A stretch of DNA of 64,000 nt from NCBI RefSeq assembly GCF_028583725.1, contig NZ_CP110680.1, positions 1,240,001-1,304,000 of the forward strand. Direction: 5' to 3'. The DNA comes from Cellulomonas fimi (GTDB lineage Bacteria > Actinomycetota > Actinomycetes > Actinomycetales > Cellulomonadaceae). The notes below the pieces were generated by a model. That model was not told the origin of the DNA. It saw only the letters and a program-made list of their open reading frames with translations, and made no database searches. Of the stretch, positions 27,516-38,784 are shown one piece after another. A program made the position numbers and the translations under genes. Every line of letters starts with the position of its first letter. Positions within the stretch are counted from its first letter, which is position 1.

Positions 27516-27640
27516 GGCATGGTGCCGTCGGTACCGGCGGGCCAGGAGCGCGGCGGGCGGCGGGCGGCGGGCCGTGGCCGGGCGAGCGGGCGGTAGGCCG
27601 GCGCGCTCGGCCTACCGCGACGGGCGCAGCGGGCCGACGG

Positions 27641-28318
27641 TCACGGTGCGACCACGTGAGGTCGCGCCAGGTCGGTGTTGTCCACGACGACGGTGGCTCG
27701 CGTGCGCGGCGCGACGTCGCGCAGGTACAGGAGCTGCCCGTCGCGGTACCGCGCGTTCGCCGGGTCGTCCGGGTCCGCAGGGCACCCGTCCCGCACGGCC
27801 ATCCGCGCGAACGTCACCTCGAACGGCACGTGCAGGTACACCGAGAAGTCCCAGCAGGCGGCGAGCCGGCGACGGTGCAGGAAGATCCCGTCGACGACCA
27901 GCACCGCGTCGTCGCTCGCGGTGAGCAGCGGTGCGTCGACCGGCCGCTCCGACGCCACGTCGTGCACCGCCGTGCGGTAGCGACGCGAGCCGCCCGGTCC
28001 GAACGGCGCCAGCAGCTCGCGCAGCAGCGCGTCGTCGTCGTACGAGTCGCGGTAGAACCCCTCCGGCGACGTCCGCCCGCGCGCGTACCGCTCGGCGGCG
28101 GGTCGGTGGAACCCGTCGGCCGACGCGCGCACGACCGCACGTCCGCGGGCCGTCAGGGCCTCGGCCAGCTCGTCGGCGAGGACCGTCTTGCCCGACCCGT
28201 CCACGCCGTCGACGCCCACGAGGACCGGTCGACCGCGTCGCGCCGGGTCCGGCACACGCCCGGCGAGGTCGCGGAGCAGCTCGGCTCGGGCAGGGGACGG
28301 GACGGGGCGCGACGGCAT
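27641..28318 (-). CDS. Uridine kinase-like P-loop kinase
   Basis: 225 residues of the uridine/phosphoribulokinase-like P-loop family. Walker A is GVDGVDGSGKTVLADELA (about residues 36-53), followed by SADGFHRPAAERYARG with the base-binding-type DxFH motif, a Walker B-like VLVVDGIFLHRRRL, and a lid region FARMAVRDGCPADP. The true substrate, a nucleoside or another small alcohol, is not determined. ATG 28318 follows TACGGT by 7 bases (leaderless). Divergent from the zinc-finger gene at 28375. Confidence 0.82.
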   Translation of the reverse strand: MPSRPVPSPARAELLRDLAGRVPDPARRGRPVLVGVDGVDGSGKTVLADELAEALTARGRAVVRASADGFHRPAAERYARGRTSPEGFYRDSYDDDALLRELLAPFGPGGSRRYRTAVHDVASERPVDAPLLTASDDAVLVVDGIFLHRRRLAACWDFSVYLHVPFEVTFARMAVRDGCPADPDDPANARYRDGQLLYLRDVAPRTRATVVVDNTDLARPHVVAP

Positions 28319-28374
28319 GGTCGCGACCGTAGCGACCGCGCGCGGGTGTCGGAGGTGCGCGGCACCGTGGGTGC

Positions 28375-28743
28375 ATGGACGCCACGACGGACCAGGTGCG
28401 CGCGCGGCTCGCGGCCGTGCGTCAGGAGGCCGAGCTCCGGCTCGCGGCGCTGCGCGAGGACCACACCGCGGTGGTAGACGCGTCGCGCGACAGCAACGCG
28501 GACGACGAGCACGACCCGGAGGGCGCGACCATCGCGTTCGAGCGCGCCCAGGTCGACGCGCTCGCCGCGGCCGCGTCGGAACGGCTCGCGGAGGTGGACC
28601 GCGCGCTCGCCCGGCTGGACGCGGGCACGTACGGGACGTGCGCGTCGTGCGGGAGGCCGATCCCGCCGGCACGCCTGGAGGTCCGTCCGACCGCCACGAC
28701 CTGCGTCGACTGCGCCGCCGCCGGCCACACGACGGGCCGGTGA
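28375..28743 (+). CDS. DksA/TraR C4-type zinc-finger protein
   Basis: 122 residues with an N-terminal coiled-coil helix pair (VRARLAAVRQEAELRLAALR ... LAEVDRALARLDAG) and the C-terminal C4 finger TYGTCASCGRPIPPARLEVR then TTCVDCAAAG, i.e. C-x2-C-x17-C-x2-C. The DksA/TraR family binds the RNA polymerase secondary channel; actinobacterial members may be RbpA-like or unrelated in function. It includes the DxxDxxDxEGA-like acidic stretch (SNADDEHDPEGATIAFERAQ) at the helical hairpin. Confidence 0.88.
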   Translation: MDATTDQVRARLAAVRQEAELRLAALREDHTAVVDASRDSNADDEHDPEGATIAFERAQVDALAAAASERLAEVDRALARLDAGTYGTCASCGRPIPPARLEVRPTATTCVDCAAAGHTTGR

Positions 28744-28898
28744 CACGTCCGGGTGACGTCCGGCGCGTCCTGCCCGCGTCCGGGTGACGCGGCGCCTCCC
28801 GGGGGCGTCCGGACGGCTGTCGACCAGGGCAAGTCGGGCATACTGCCGGGGCCGCCGCCGTCCGCGTGACCGGCTCCCCGACGCCAGGAGGCTCCGCC

Positions 28899-30466
<1,568 letters not shown>

Positions 30467-30600
30467 CGGACAGCCCGACGTCACGCACGCCACATCTCTC
30501 GATGTGAAGATATCTCCGCCCCAGGGCTACGATCGGCGACGGCGCTGCGGCCGGACCGTGGTCGCGCCAGGCCGGTCGGACGAGAGGAACCGGGACCGAA
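30467..30600 (+). promoter_or_regulatory. sucCD promoter with TCA-gene-like motif
   Basis: Contains CTCGATGTGAAG (30498-30509) directly followed by ATATCT (30510-30515), and overlapping it the inverted repeat CACATC-TCTC-GATGTG (30491-30506). TACGAT (30528-30533), 17 bases after TGAAGA, is an alternative -10. The 12-mer resembles CTTGACGTCGAG followed by TAATCT upstream of icd (40412), suggesting a common TCA regulator. GAGAGGAA, about 9 bases from the GTG start, is the ribosome-binding site. Confidence 0.5.
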
Positions 30601-31782
30601 GTGGACCTGTTCGAGTACCAGGCACGTGACATCTTCGAGAAGCACGGGGTGCCCGTGCTCGGCGGCATCGTCGCCACGACTCCCGACGAGGCCCGCGACG
30701 CGGCGTCCCGCCTGCTGCCCGCCGAGGGCGGCGTGGTCGTCGTCAAGGCGCAGGTGAAGACCGGCGGCCGCGGCAAGGCCGGCGGCGTCAAGCTCGCCCG
30801 CTCCGCCGACGAGGCCGCCGAGAAGGCCGGCGAGATCCTCGGCATGGACATCAAGGGCCACACCGTGCACCGCGTGATGATCGCGGCCGGCGCGAAGATC
30901 GCCCAGGAGTTCTACTTCTCCCTGCTGCTGGACCGCGCCGAGCGTCGCTACCTCGCGATGGCGTCGGTCGAGGGCGGCATGGAGATCGAGCAGCTCGCGG
31001 TCGAGCGCCCCGAGGCGCTCGCGAAGGTCGCCGTCGACCCGCGCACGGGCATCGACCAGGCCAAGGCCGACGAGATCGTCGCCGCGGCGGGCTTCGCGCC
31101 CGAGATCGCCGGCAAGGTCGCGGACGTCCTGCAGAAGCTGTGGACCGTCTACCGCGAGGAGGACGCGACGCTCGTCGAGGTCAACCCGCTGGTCCTCACG
31201 GAGGACGGCGACGTCGTCGCGCTCGACGGCAAGGTGACGCTGGACGCGAACGCCGACTTCCGGCACGCGGACCACGAGGCGCTCGAGGACAAGGCCGCGG
31301 CCGACCCGCTCGAGGCCGCCGCCAAGGAGAAGGACCTCAACTACGTCAAGCTCGACGGTGAGGTCGGCATCATCGGCAACGGTGCGGGGCTCGTCATGAG
31401 CACGCTCGACGTCGTCGCGTACGCGGGCGAGGCCCACGGGGGCGTGAAGCCCGCGAACTTCCTCGACATCGGTGGCGGCGCGTCGGCCGAGATCATGGCC
31501 GCGGGGCTCCACATCATCCTCACGGACCCGCAGGTCAAGTCCGTCTTCGTCAACGTCTTCGGCGGCATCACCGCGTGCGACGCGGTCGCGAACGGCATCG
31601 TCGCGGCGCTCGAGATCCTCGGCGACGAGGAGAACAAGCCGCTCGTCGTGCGCCTCGACGGCAACAACGTGCTCGAGGGCCGCCGCATCCTCGCCGAGGC
31701 CGGCCACCCGCTCGTCACGCTCGCCGACACGATGGACGGCGGCGCCGACGAGGCTGCCCGCCTCGCCCACGCCGCCGCCTGA
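30601..31782 (+). CDS. sucC: Succinyl-CoA synthetase (ADP-forming), beta subunit
   Basis: TCA-cycle enzyme subunit that binds nucleotide and succinate. 393 residues, normal length. The ATP-grasp start [20 protein letters not shown], the nucleotide-binding segment [20 protein letters not shown] and the late glycine-rich [13 protein letters not shown] and [17 protein letters not shown] are all present. GTG 30601 with a preceding GAGAGGAA. sucD follows 35 bases later. Confidence 0.98.
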   Translation: MDLFEYQARDIFEKHGVPVLGGIVATTPDEARDAASRLLPAEGGVVVVKAQVKTGGRGKAGGVKLARSADEAAEKAGEILGMDIKGHTVHRVMIAAGAKIAQEFYFSLLLDRAERRYLAMASVEGGMEIEQLAVERPEALAKVAVDPRTGIDQAKADEIVAAAGFAPEIAGKVADVLQKLWTVYREEDATLVEVNPLVLTEDGDVVALDGKVTLDANADFRHADHEALEDKAAADPLEAAAKEKDLNYVKLDGEVGIIGNGAGLVMSTLDVVAYAGEAHGGVKPANFLDIGGGASAEIMAAGLHIILTDPQVKSVFVNVFGGITACDAVANGIVAALEILGDEENKPLVVRLDGNNVLEGRRILAEAGHPLVTLADTMDGGADEAARLAHAAA

Positions 31783-31817
31783 CACCCGCCTCGAGAAGCA
31801 GAGAGAAGCAGACAGAC

Positions 31818-32699
31818 ATGGCGATCTTCCTCACCGAGGCGTCCAAGGTCATCGTCCAGGGCATGACCGGCTCCGAGGGCACCAAGCACACGACGCGCAT
31901 GCTCGCGTCCGGCACGAACGTCGTCGGCGGCGTCAACCCGCGCAAGGCCGGGACGACGCAGTCGTTCGGTGACGTCGACGTCCCGGTCTTCGGCTCGGTG
32001 GCCGAGGCCATCGAGAAGACGGGCGCCGACGTGTCCGTCATCTTCGTGCCGCCGGCCCACACCAAGGGCGCGGTCGTCGAGGCCGTCGACGCGGGCATCC
32101 CGCTCGTCGTCATCATCACCGAGGGCGTCCCGGTGGCCGACACCGCGGAGTTCTTCGCCTACGCGCAGGAGAAGGGCGTCCGCCTCGTCGGCCCGAACTG
32201 CCCGGGTCTCATCAGCCCCGGGAAGTCGAACGTCGGCATCATCCCCGCGGACATCACGGGCCCCGGCAAGGTCGGGCTCGTCTCGAAGTCCGGCACGCTG
32301 ACCTACCAGATGATGTACGAGCTGCGGGACTTCGGGTTCTCGACGGCGATCGGCATCGGCGGCGACCCGATCATCGGCACGACGCACATCGACGCGCTCG
32401 CCGCGTTCGAGGCCGACCCCGAGACCGAGATCATCGTCATGATCGGCGAGATCGGCGGCGACGCCGAGGAGCGGGCCGCGGCCTTCATCCAGGCCAACGT
32501 CACCAAGCCGGTCGTCGGCTACGTCGCGGGCTTCACCGCGCCGGAGGGCAAGACGATGGGCCACGCGGGCGCGATCGTGTCCGGCTCGTCGGGCACCGCG
32601 CAGGCGAAGAAGGAGGCCCTCGAGGCCGCCGGCGTCAAGGTCGGCAAGACCCCGTCGGAGACGGCGGCGCTCGCGCGCGAGCTGCTCACGCGCTCCTGA
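31818..32699 (+). CDS. sucD: Succinyl-CoA synthetase, alpha subunit
   Basis: 293-residue alpha subunit carrying CoA-binding Rossmann residues ([20 protein letters not shown]) and the phosphorylated catalytic His in [20 protein letters not shown] (about residue 250). The [17 protein letters not shown] motif is conserved. Forms the sucCD operon with the gene upstream; AGAAGCAGAGAGAAGCAG runs ahead of the ATG. A strong hairpin follows. Confidence 0.98.
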   Translation: MAIFLTEASKVIVQGMTGSEGTKHTTRMLASGTNVVGGVNPRKAGTTQSFGDVDVPVFGSVAEAIEKTGADVSVIFVPPAHTKGAVVEAVDAGIPLVVIITEGVPVADTAEFFAYAQEKGVRLVGPNCPGLISPGKSNVGIIPADITGPGKVGLVSKSGTLTYQMMYELRDFGFSTAIGIGGDPIIGTTHIDALAAFEADPETEIIVMIGEIGGDAEERAAAFIQANVTKPVVGYVAGFTAPEGKTMGHAGAIVSGSSGTAQAKKEALEAAGVKVGKTPSETAALARELLTRS

Positions 32700-32707
32700 A
32701 CGACGCG

Positions 32708-32747
32708 ACGACACCCCCGCACCCCGTCCCGGGTGCGGGGGTGTCGT
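32708..32747. terminator. Terminator after sucD
   Basis: Perfect 17-base arms (32708-32724 and 32731-32747; core ACACCCCCGCACCC / GGGTGCGGGGGTGT) around a 6-base loop, 9 bases after the sucD stop. Confidence 0.85.
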
Positions 32748-32845
32748 GCGTCCGAGCCGACGCGCCGAGCCCGCCGCGCCGCGAGTGACCGACTCGCCGG
32801 GTCGAGGTGCCGGGCGGTGCGTCCGGCTCCGGCGACGATGTCCGG

Positions 32846-34147
32846 ATGAGCGCCGCAGGACCCCGCGCGGGACGACCGCCCGCCACGACGACCCGACCGG
32901 GCCGCCGCACGGGCACCGGCGACCCTGGCCGGTCCGCGTTCTTCACGAGCGCCCTCGACGGTGCCCCGCGGTGGGCGACCGGCGCGCTCGCGGCGCTGCA
33001 GGCCGCCGTGCTGTCGCTCGCCGCGCTCACGATCCCGGCCGTCGCGGCCTTCGTCGCGACGTCCGCCGACCCGAGCAACGCGGGCGTCGCGTGGCCGCAG
33101 GCCGTCGGCGTCGGCGCGGCGGTGTGGCTGCTGGGGCACGGGGTGCCCGTGACCGTCGCGAGCACGACCGTCACGCTCGTGCCGCTCGGCGTGAGCCTGC
33201 TCGCGCTGTTCACCTGCTACGCCTCGGCGCGGCGCTCCGGCGTCGCGACCCGGTCCGCCTACGCCGCCGCGGTCGCCGCGTACGCCGCCGCCGCGGGTCT
33301 CGTGGCGCTGCTCGTCGGAGGCGGGGCGGGCGCCGCGGGGCGCGCGGTCGTCGGCGGCGTCGTGGTCGGCGCGCTCGGGCTGGGCGGCGGCCTCCTGCGC
33401 CGGCCCGAGGCGCCCTCGCTGCGTGTCGTGACGCGGCCGGCGTGGTCCCGGGTCGCGCCGTGGGCGCGGGTCGGCGGCACCGGGGGAGTGCTCGCCGTCG
33501 CGCTGCTGGTCGCCGTGTCGGCCCTGGTCGTGACGCTGTGGGTCGTCGCCGGTCGTGCCACGGTCGGTGACGTGGTGCGCGGCCTCAACCTCGACGCGGT
33601 CGGCGGCGTCGTGCTGGCCGTCGGCGAGCTCGCCTTCCTGCCGAACCTCGTCGTCTGGGCGCTCGCCTGGCTCGCGGGGCCGGGCTTCGCGGTCGGGCTC
33701 GGCAGCACGTTCTCGTCGACCGAGGTCGTGCCCACGCCGCTGCCGGCCGTCCCGATGCTCGGCGGGCTGCCCGCGCCGGACCTCGTCGGCCCGGTGACCG
33801 CGGGCGCCCCGGCGGTGCTGGTCATCGTCGGCCTCGTCGCAGGCTGGTACCTGCACCGCCGGCTGCGTCCGGCGACCGCGTGGCACGCCGCCGCGGCGTG
33901 CGGGGTGACCGCGGGGACCGCGGGCGTCCTGGTCGCGGTGCTCGTCACGCTCGCGAGCGGCGCGGCGGGTCCGGGTCGCATGGCGTCGGTCGGGGCGCAC
34001 GGCTGGGCGGTCGGCGGGATGGTCGCGCTCGGCGTGCTCGTCGGCTCGGCGCTCGTCGCGGTGCTCGGCGACCCGTTCGTGCGGGCGGCCGTCCGCCGGG
34101 TCCTGCGGGTCCGCGACCGCGACGGCGTGGTCCCGGCCGAGGACTGA
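32846..34147 (+). CDS. DUF6350 multi-helix membrane protein
   Basis: 433 residues with about nine or ten membrane helices (e.g. LAALQAAVLSLAALTIPAVA, VGVGAAVWLLGHGVPVTVAS, VTLVPLGVSLLALFTCYASA, LAGPGFAVGLGSTFSSTEVV). The pattern GHGxPVxx(A/S)(x)TxxxxPLG followed by YASAR matches actinobacterial DUF6350 proteins that typically lie between sucD and purN, as here. GACGAT lies 6 bases before ATG 32846, so leaderless initiation is likely. Function unknown. Confidence 0.85.
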   Translation: MSAAGPRAGRPPATTTRPGRRTGTGDPGRSAFFTSALDGAPRWATGALAALQAAVLSLAALTIPAVAAFVATSADPSNAGVAWPQAVGVGAAVWLLGHGVPVTVASTTVTLVPLGVSLLALFTCYASARRSGVATRSAYAAAVAAYAAAAGLVALLVGGGAGAAGRAVVGGVVVGALGLGGGLLRRPEAPSLRVVTRPAWSRVAPWARVGGTGGVLAVALLVAVSALVVTLWVVAGRATVGDVVRGLNLDAVGGVVLAVGELAFLPNLVVWALAWLAGPGFAVGLGSTFSSTEVVPTPLPAVPMLGGLPAPDLVGPVTAGAPAVLVIVGLVAGWYLHRRLRPATAWHAAAACGVTAGTAGVLVAVLVTLASGAAGPGRMASVGAHGWAVGGMVALGVLVGSALVAVLGDPFVRAAVRRVLRVRDRDGVVPAED

Positions 34148-34157
34148 CGCTCGGGCG

Positions 34158-34787
34158 TCAGCCGGGGTCGACGGCGGGAGCGGGCGGCTGTAGCCCGTCG
34201 GTGAACGCGCGCTCACACTGCTTCTGCGCGGTCACGGTGAGCGCGCCCGCCATGCAGTCCTCGCGCTCCTGCAGGAGCGGCGAGATCGACAGGGCCGTCA
34301 GGACCGCGAGCGACCACACGGCCGACATCGTGACCAGCACCGCGAGCATGGTCGGGAGACCGCCGCGCGCCCGGGCCCGCACCGCCGTCACGAGCGCGCG
34401 GACGCCGAGGACGAGACCGGCGAGCGCGAACGCGACCGCGGCCGCGCGCCACGGCATCGGCAGGGTCGCGACGAGGACCGACCCCAGCAGCAGGACGCCG
34501 ACGGTGCGCGACTGCTCGGCGGCCTTGAGGGTGCCCACCGGGTCGGGCGGTGCGGCGGCGGCCTCACGCCGCTCCGCCTCGGTGGGGACCCGCTGCGGGT
34601 GCGCCGGCCACGGGGTACCGGGCACCGGGCCGGCGGGGCCGCCCGCGGGGGGCAGGCCGTCGGCAGGCGTGCCGTCGACGCGCGCGCCCGCGTCGTCCTG
34701 TCCGCCCGGCTGCGTGCCGGTCGCGTCGGGCCCGTCGGACGCACCGGTCCGCGGGCGGTCCTCCGGCGGCGCGTACGGGTTGCTCAC
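34158..34787 (-). CDS. Hypothetical membrane protein with Pro-rich N-terminus
   Basis: 209 residues starting at GTG 34787 with MSNPYAPPEDRPRTG, a Pro/Gly/Asp-rich cytoplasmic stretch to about residue 95, then membrane helices TVGVLLLGSVLVATLPMPW, AAAVAFALAGLVLGVRALV and LPTMLAVLVTMSAVWSLAVL, and a C-terminal external segment with two Cys (REDCMAGAL and KQCERAF). No family recognised. Convergent with the DUF6350 gene (10-base gap) and divergent from purN. Confidence 0.7.
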   Translation of the reverse strand: MSNPYAPPEDRPRTGASDGPDATGTQPGGQDDAGARVDGTPADGLPPAGGPAGPVPGTPWPAHPQRVPTEAERREAAAAPPDPVGTLKAAEQSRTVGVLLLGSVLVATLPMPWRAAAVAFALAGLVLGVRALVTAVRARARGGLPTMLAVLVTMSAVWSLAVLTALSISPLLQEREDCMAGALTVTAQKQCERAFTDGLQPPAPAVDPG

Positions 34788-34893
34788 CGTCGCATTCTCC
34801 CTCACCCCGACGACCCGCGGCGCGTGCGCCCACCGGCGCTCGCGCGACTGAGAGGGCGGCGGACGTCGCGCGGGCCCGGGGTAGGGTCGGCGC

Positions 34894-35568
34894 GTGACGC
34901 CGCCCGCCGACCCCACCGCCACCCGCCCCGGCCCGCAGGAGGACCGTCCGGCCACGCGAGCCGCGGGACGGCTCGTCGTCCTCGTCTCGGGCACGGGCTC
35001 CAACCTGGCGGCGCTGCTGGACGCGCACGACGACCCGGCCTTCGGCGCGCGGGTGGTCGGCGTCGTGTCCGACCGGCCGGGCATCCGGGCGCTCGACATC
35101 GCCCGGGAGGCGGGCGTCCCGACGGCCGTCGTGTCGCTCAAGGACTTCCCCGACCGTGCCGCGTGGGACATCGGGATCGCCGAGGCCATCGCGGTGTTCG
35201 CCCCTGACCTCGTCGTCGAGGCGGGGTTCATGAAGATCCTCGGGGCGCCGTCGCTCGACCGGTTCGGCGGCCGCATCGTCAACACGCACCCCGCGCTGCT
35301 GCCGTCCTTCCCGGGCGCGCACGGCGTGCGCGACGCGCTCGCGTACGGCGTCAAGGTCACGGGGTGCAGCGTCATCGTGATCGACGAGGGCGTGGACAGC
35401 GGTCCGATCGTCGCGCAGGAGGCGGTCCCGGTGCTGCCCGGCGACGACGAGGAGTCGCTGCACGAGCGCATCAAGGTCGTCGAGCGCCGGCTCCTCGTCG
35501 AGTGCGTCGGCCGGATCGCCCGCGAAGGGCTGCGTGTCGACGGGCGCACGGCGGTCATCGGCGCCTGA
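34894..35568 (+). CDS. purN: Phosphoribosylglycinamide formyltransferase 1
   Basis: Transfers formyl from 10-formyl-THF to GAR in purine synthesis. 224 residues with the N-terminal LVVLVSGTGSNLAALLDA phosphate-binding loop, the formyl-transfer motif GGRIVNTHPALLPSFPGAHG (His of the NxH triad) and GCSVIVIDEGVDSGPIVAQE containing the catalytic Asp. GTG 34894 lies 6 bases after TAGGGT, a leaderless geometry. It precedes purH, although purH has its own riboswitch-bearing leader. Confidence 0.97.
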   Translation: MTPPADPTATRPGPQEDRPATRAAGRLVVLVSGTGSNLAALLDAHDDPAFGARVVGVVSDRPGIRALDIAREAGVPTAVVSLKDFPDRAAWDIGIAEAIAVFAPDLVVEAGFMKILGAPSLDRFGGRIVNTHPALLPSFPGAHGVRDALAYGVKVTGCSVIVIDEGVDSGPIVAQEAVPVLPGDDEESLHERIKVVERRLLVECVGRIAREGLRVDGRTAVIGA

Positions 35569-35651
35569 CGCGCCCCACGCGGGGTCCCGGCCCCTGCCCG
35601 CGGCGGCCCCCGAGGCGGCGACCGCTCGCTCGACCGCACCGCGCCGCCCGG

Positions 35652-35760
35652 TAGACTCGACCCCGGTCGTGACTGGCGCAGGTGGGTGCAACCACCGGGG
35701 AGCGACCGCAGTGCCCCCGCCACGCACCGCCCGCCTGGGTGCCTGGGTCCCTGAACCGAC
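35652..35760 (+). promoter_or_regulatory. ZTP (pfl) riboswitch and promoter upstream of purH
   Basis: TAGACT (35652-35657) is a good -10. The following leader contains the conserved pfl-motif blocks in order: GGTCGTGACTGGCGCAGGTG, ACCACCGGGGAGCGACC, and after a spacer the pseudoknot-forming CCGCCTGGG (35731-35739). ZTP riboswitches sense ZTP/ZMP, which accumulate when 10-formyl-THF is short, and switch on purine and folate genes such as purH. Ends about 25 bases before the purH start. Confidence 0.9.
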
Positions 35761-35781
35761 CCACCCGACCGGGAGCTGCCG

Positions 35782-37407
35782 ATGTCCTCCGTGCCCGCCG
35801 CCGCGACCCCCTCCGCCTCCGACGACGCGACGCGCCGTCCCGTGCGTCGCGCGCTCGTCAGCGTCTACGACAAGACCGGCCTGACCGACCTCGCCGCCGC
35901 GCTGCACGCCGCGGGTGTCGAGATCGTCTCCACCGGCTCGACGGCCGCGACCGTCGCCGCGACCGGTGTGCCCGTGACCCGCGTCGAGGACCTCACCGGG
36001 TTCCCCGAGTGCCTCGACGGGCGCGTCAAGACGCTGCACCCCCGCGTGCACGCCGGGATCCTCGCCGACACGCGCCTGCCCGAGCACGTCGCGCAGCTCG
36101 AGGAGCTCGGCGTCGCGCCGTTCGAGCTGGTCGTCGTCAACCTCTACCCGTTCACGGCCACCGTCGCGTCGGGCGCGAGCCCCGACGAGTGCGTCGAGCA
36201 GATCGACATCGGCGGCCCGTCGATGGTCCGCGCGGCGGCGAAGAACCACCCGAGCGTCGCGGTGGTCGTCGACCCGGCCCGGTACGACGACGTCGCGGCT
36301 GCCGTGGCCGCGGGCGGGTTCACGCTCGCCGAGCGGCGGGGTCTGGCCGCGCAGGCGTTCGGCCACACGGCCGCGTACGACGTGGCCGTGGCCGGCTGGT
36401 TCGCGTCGGACTACGCGCCCGACGCGTCGGACGACGCGTTCCCCGCTTTCACCGGGGCGACCTGGACGCGGTCCGACGTGCTCCGCTACGGGGAGAACCC
36501 GCACCAGGCGGCAGCGCTCTACGTGACCGCCGACGGTGCGGCGGGCCGCGGGCTCGCGGGTGCGCGGCAGCTGCACGGCAAGCAGATGTCGTACAACAAC
36601 TACGTCGACGCCGACGCCGCGTGGCGCGCCGCGCACGACCACGACGGCCCGGCCGTCGCGATCATCAAGCACGCGAACCCCTGCGGCATCGCCGTCGGCT
36701 CGGACGTCGCCGACGCGCACGCCAAGGCGCACGCGTGCGACCCGGTCTCCGCGTTCGGCGGCGTCATCGCCACGAACCGCCCGCTGACCCTCGCGGCGGC
36801 GGAGCAGATCGCGCCCGTGTTCACCGAGGTCGTCGTCGCGCCGGAGTTCGAGCCCGAGGCCGTCGAGGTGCTGACCCGCAAGAAGAACGTCCGTCTGCTG
36901 CAGGTGACGCCGCTCGACGCCGCCGCGGTCGCGACCGAGCAGCGCGCCGTGACGGGCGGCCTGCTGGTGCAGCAGGTCGACCGCGTCGACGCGTCGGGCG
37001 ACGACCCGACGACGTGGACGCTCGCCGCGGGCGAGGCGGCCGACGACGCGACGCTCGCCGACCTGGTGTTCGCGTGGCGCGCGGTGCGCGCGGTGAAGTC
37101 GAACGCGATCCTGCTCGCGGACGGCGGCGCGTCCGTCGGCGTCGGGATGGGACAGGTCAATCGCGTGGACTCGTGCCGCCTCGCCGTCGAGCGGGCCAAC
37201 ACGGGCGACGTCGAGCGGGCGCGCGGCGCGGTCGCGGCGTCGGACGCGTTCTTCCCGTTCGCCGACGGGCTCCAGGTGCTGCTCGACGCGGGCGTGCGCG
37301 CGGTCGTCCAGCCCGGTGGGTCCGTGCGCGACGAGGAGGTCGTCGCGGCGGCGCAGGCCGCGGGCGTGACGCTCTACCTCACGGGCACGCGTCACTTCGC
37401 GCACTGA
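35782..37407 (+). CDS. purH: Bifunctional AICAR transformylase / IMP cyclohydrolase
   Basis: Last two steps of IMP synthesis. 541 residues. The N-terminal IMP cyclohydrolase (MGS-like) domain includes [20 protein letters not shown], then [20 protein letters not shown] and [16 protein letters not shown]. The C-terminal AICAR transformylase carries [30 protein letters not shown] and the catalytic [16 protein letters not shown] sits about 7 bases before ATG 35782. Controlled by the ZTP riboswitch directly upstream; a hairpin follows. Confidence 0.98.
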   Translation: MSSVPAAATPSASDDATRRPVRRALVSVYDKTGLTDLAAALHAAGVEIVSTGSTAATVAATGVPVTRVEDLTGFPECLDGRVKTLHPRVHAGILADTRLPEHVAQLEELGVAPFELVVVNLYPFTATVASGASPDECVEQIDIGGPSMVRAAAKNHPSVAVVVDPARYDDVAAAVAAGGFTLAERRGLAAQAFGHTAAYDVAVAGWFASDYAPDASDDAFPAFTGATWTRSDVLRYGENPHQAAALYVTADGAAGRGLAGARQLHGKQMSYNNYVDADAAWRAAHDHDGPAVAIIKHANPCGIAVGSDVADAHAKAHACDPVSAFGGVIATNRPLTLAAAEQIAPVFTEVVVAPEFEPEAVEVLTRKKNVRLLQVTPLDAAAVATEQRAVTGGLLVQQVDRVDASGDDPTTWTLAAGEAADDATLADLVFAWRAVRAVKSNAILLADGGASVGVGMGQVNRVDSCRLAVERANTGDVERARGAVAASDAFFPFADGLQVLLDAGVRAVVQPGGSVRDEEVVAAAQAAGVTLYLTGTRHFAH

Positions 37408-37418
37408 CATCCGGGCGC

Positions 37419-37451
37419 GCGGCGCCGCTCCCGTCGACGGGGCGGCGCCGC
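37419..37451. terminator. Terminator between convergent purH and flavoprotein genes
   Basis: Hairpin with arms GCGGCGCCGCTCCCGTC and GACGGGGCGGCGCCGC (one bulged base), lying 12 bases after the purH stop and 22 bases before the end of the opposing gene; it could serve both strands. Confidence 0.75.
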
Positions 37452-37472
37452 GTCGTCCGCCGCGGCGGCGGC

Positions 37473-38777
37473 TCAGACCAGTGCGGCCTCCCGCAGCCCG
37501 CGACCTGCGTCGCGCGCGGTGTCGCGGTCGAGCTCGGGCAGCGTCGCGGCGCCGAACAGCCGGCGGGCCGCCCCGACGTCCCTCGGCCGGTCGACGGTGA
37601 GGACGGCGCTGCACGTGCCGGTCCCCGGGCGGAACCACAGGGCGGTCCAGCCGCCACCGTCGGCGGGGTCGCCGCGCAGCTCGACGTCATCGCCCGGCTC
37701 GGGGAGCCCGAACAGCGCGAGCTCGTGGCCGAGCTGCGTCGAGAACACGTACGGCGCGGGGTCGTCGACCGGTCCGCCGGCGCCGAGCAGGTCGGCGGCG
37801 AGGACGGCCGGGGTGCGCAGCGCGCCGTCCCAGTGGCCGCCGGGCACCCACCCGTGGCGCGGCGACCGGCGCAGCGTGACGTCGCCGACCGCGCGGACGT
37901 GCCGCGGCGCCCCGATGACGGCGAGCGTCTCGTCGACGCGCAGCGCGCCGTCGGGCTCCCGTGGCAGCGCGTCGCCGAGCCACGCGGTCGCCGGGCGTGC
38001 ACCGACCGCGGCGAGGACTGCGTCGGCGACGAGCTCGGTGCCGTCGGCGAGCCGCACGCGGTCGGGCTGCACGTCGACGACCTGGGCTCCGGTGAGCAGC
38101 CGGACGCCCGCGGCCGCGTACCAGGGGGCCGTCAGCGCACCCACCGACGCCCCCAGCGCCGCGGACAGCGGCGTCGTCGCGGCCTCGACGACCGTCACCT
38201 CGCCGCCCGCGGCCGCGACCACGCCCGCGACCTCGGCGCCGATCCAGCCCGCGCCGACGACGACGAGCCGCCGGCCCGCGCCCACCGCGGCGCGGAGCAC
38301 CTCGGCGTCCGCCCACGTGTGCAGCGTGAGGGCGGCCTGCCAGCCGGCGGGCAGCACGGCGCGCGCGCCCGTCGCGACGACGAGCGCGTCGGCGTCGAGG
38401 TCACCGACGTCCGTCGCCACCGCGGGCCGGTCGCCCGTGACGCGCACGCCGCGGGCGGGCCGGGACAGGTGGACCTCGTCGGCGAGCGTCACCAGGTCAG
38501 CCCCGACCTCGTCGGTGAGCCACGTCGGGGCCGTGCGGTCGAGCAGGTGCTTGGACAGCGGGGGACGGTCGTAGGGCGCGACGCCCTCGCTGCCGAGGAC
38601 CACGACGCGCCCGTCGAAGCCGCGCTCGCGCAGCGCCGCCACGGTCTGCGTCGCCGCGAGCCCGGCCCCGACCACGAGCACCTCGCGCGGCGGCACCCCG
38701 GTGGCGCCGGACTCCTCGGGCGCGGTCCGCGCCGCGGAGCGGTGGGCGGGTGCGGCGGCTGTCGTCCGGGACGTCAC
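37473..38777 (-). CDS. FAD-dependent ferredoxin/rubredoxin reductase-like flavoprotein
   Basis: 434 residues with two dinucleotide-binding folds: FAD site VLVVGAGLAATQTVAALRER near the N-terminus and NAD(P)H site LVVVGAGWIGAEVAGVVAAA (about 180-199), plus the second FAD motif VRAVGDVTLRRSP. The PYDRPPLSKHLL segment is typical of putidaredoxin-reductase-like enzymes (Pyr_redox_2 with a reductase C-terminal domain). The redox partner is unknown; no ferredoxin or P450 gene is adjacent. GTG 38777 follows TACCGT by 7 bases (leaderless). Confidence 0.88.
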   Translation of the reverse strand: MTSRTTAAAPAHRSAARTAPEESGATGVPPREVLVVGAGLAATQTVAALRERGFDGRVVVLGSEGVAPYDRPPLSKHLLDRTAPTWLTDEVGADLVTLADEVHLSRPARGVRVTGDRPAVATDVGDLDADALVVATGARAVLPAGWQAALTLHTWADAEVLRAAVGAGRRLVVVGAGWIGAEVAGVVAAAGGEVTVVEAATTPLSAALGASVGALTAPWYAAAGVRLLTGAQVVDVQPDRVRLADGTELVADAVLAAVGARPATAWLGDALPREPDGALRVDETLAVIGAPRHVRAVGDVTLRRSPRHGWVPGGHWDGALRTPAVLAADLLGAGGPVDDPAPYVFSTQLGHELALFGLPEPGDDVELRGDPADGGGWTALWFRPGTGTCSAVLTVDRPRDVGAARRLFGAATLPELDRDTARDAGRGLREAALV

Positions 38778-38784
38778 TCGCGCA

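Noticed and set aside
34564..37638. A 1024-codon minus-strand open frame over purN/purH
   Set aside because: Antisense shadow of purN, the ZTP leader and purH; no start signal or domain, and the opposite-strand genes are unmistakable.
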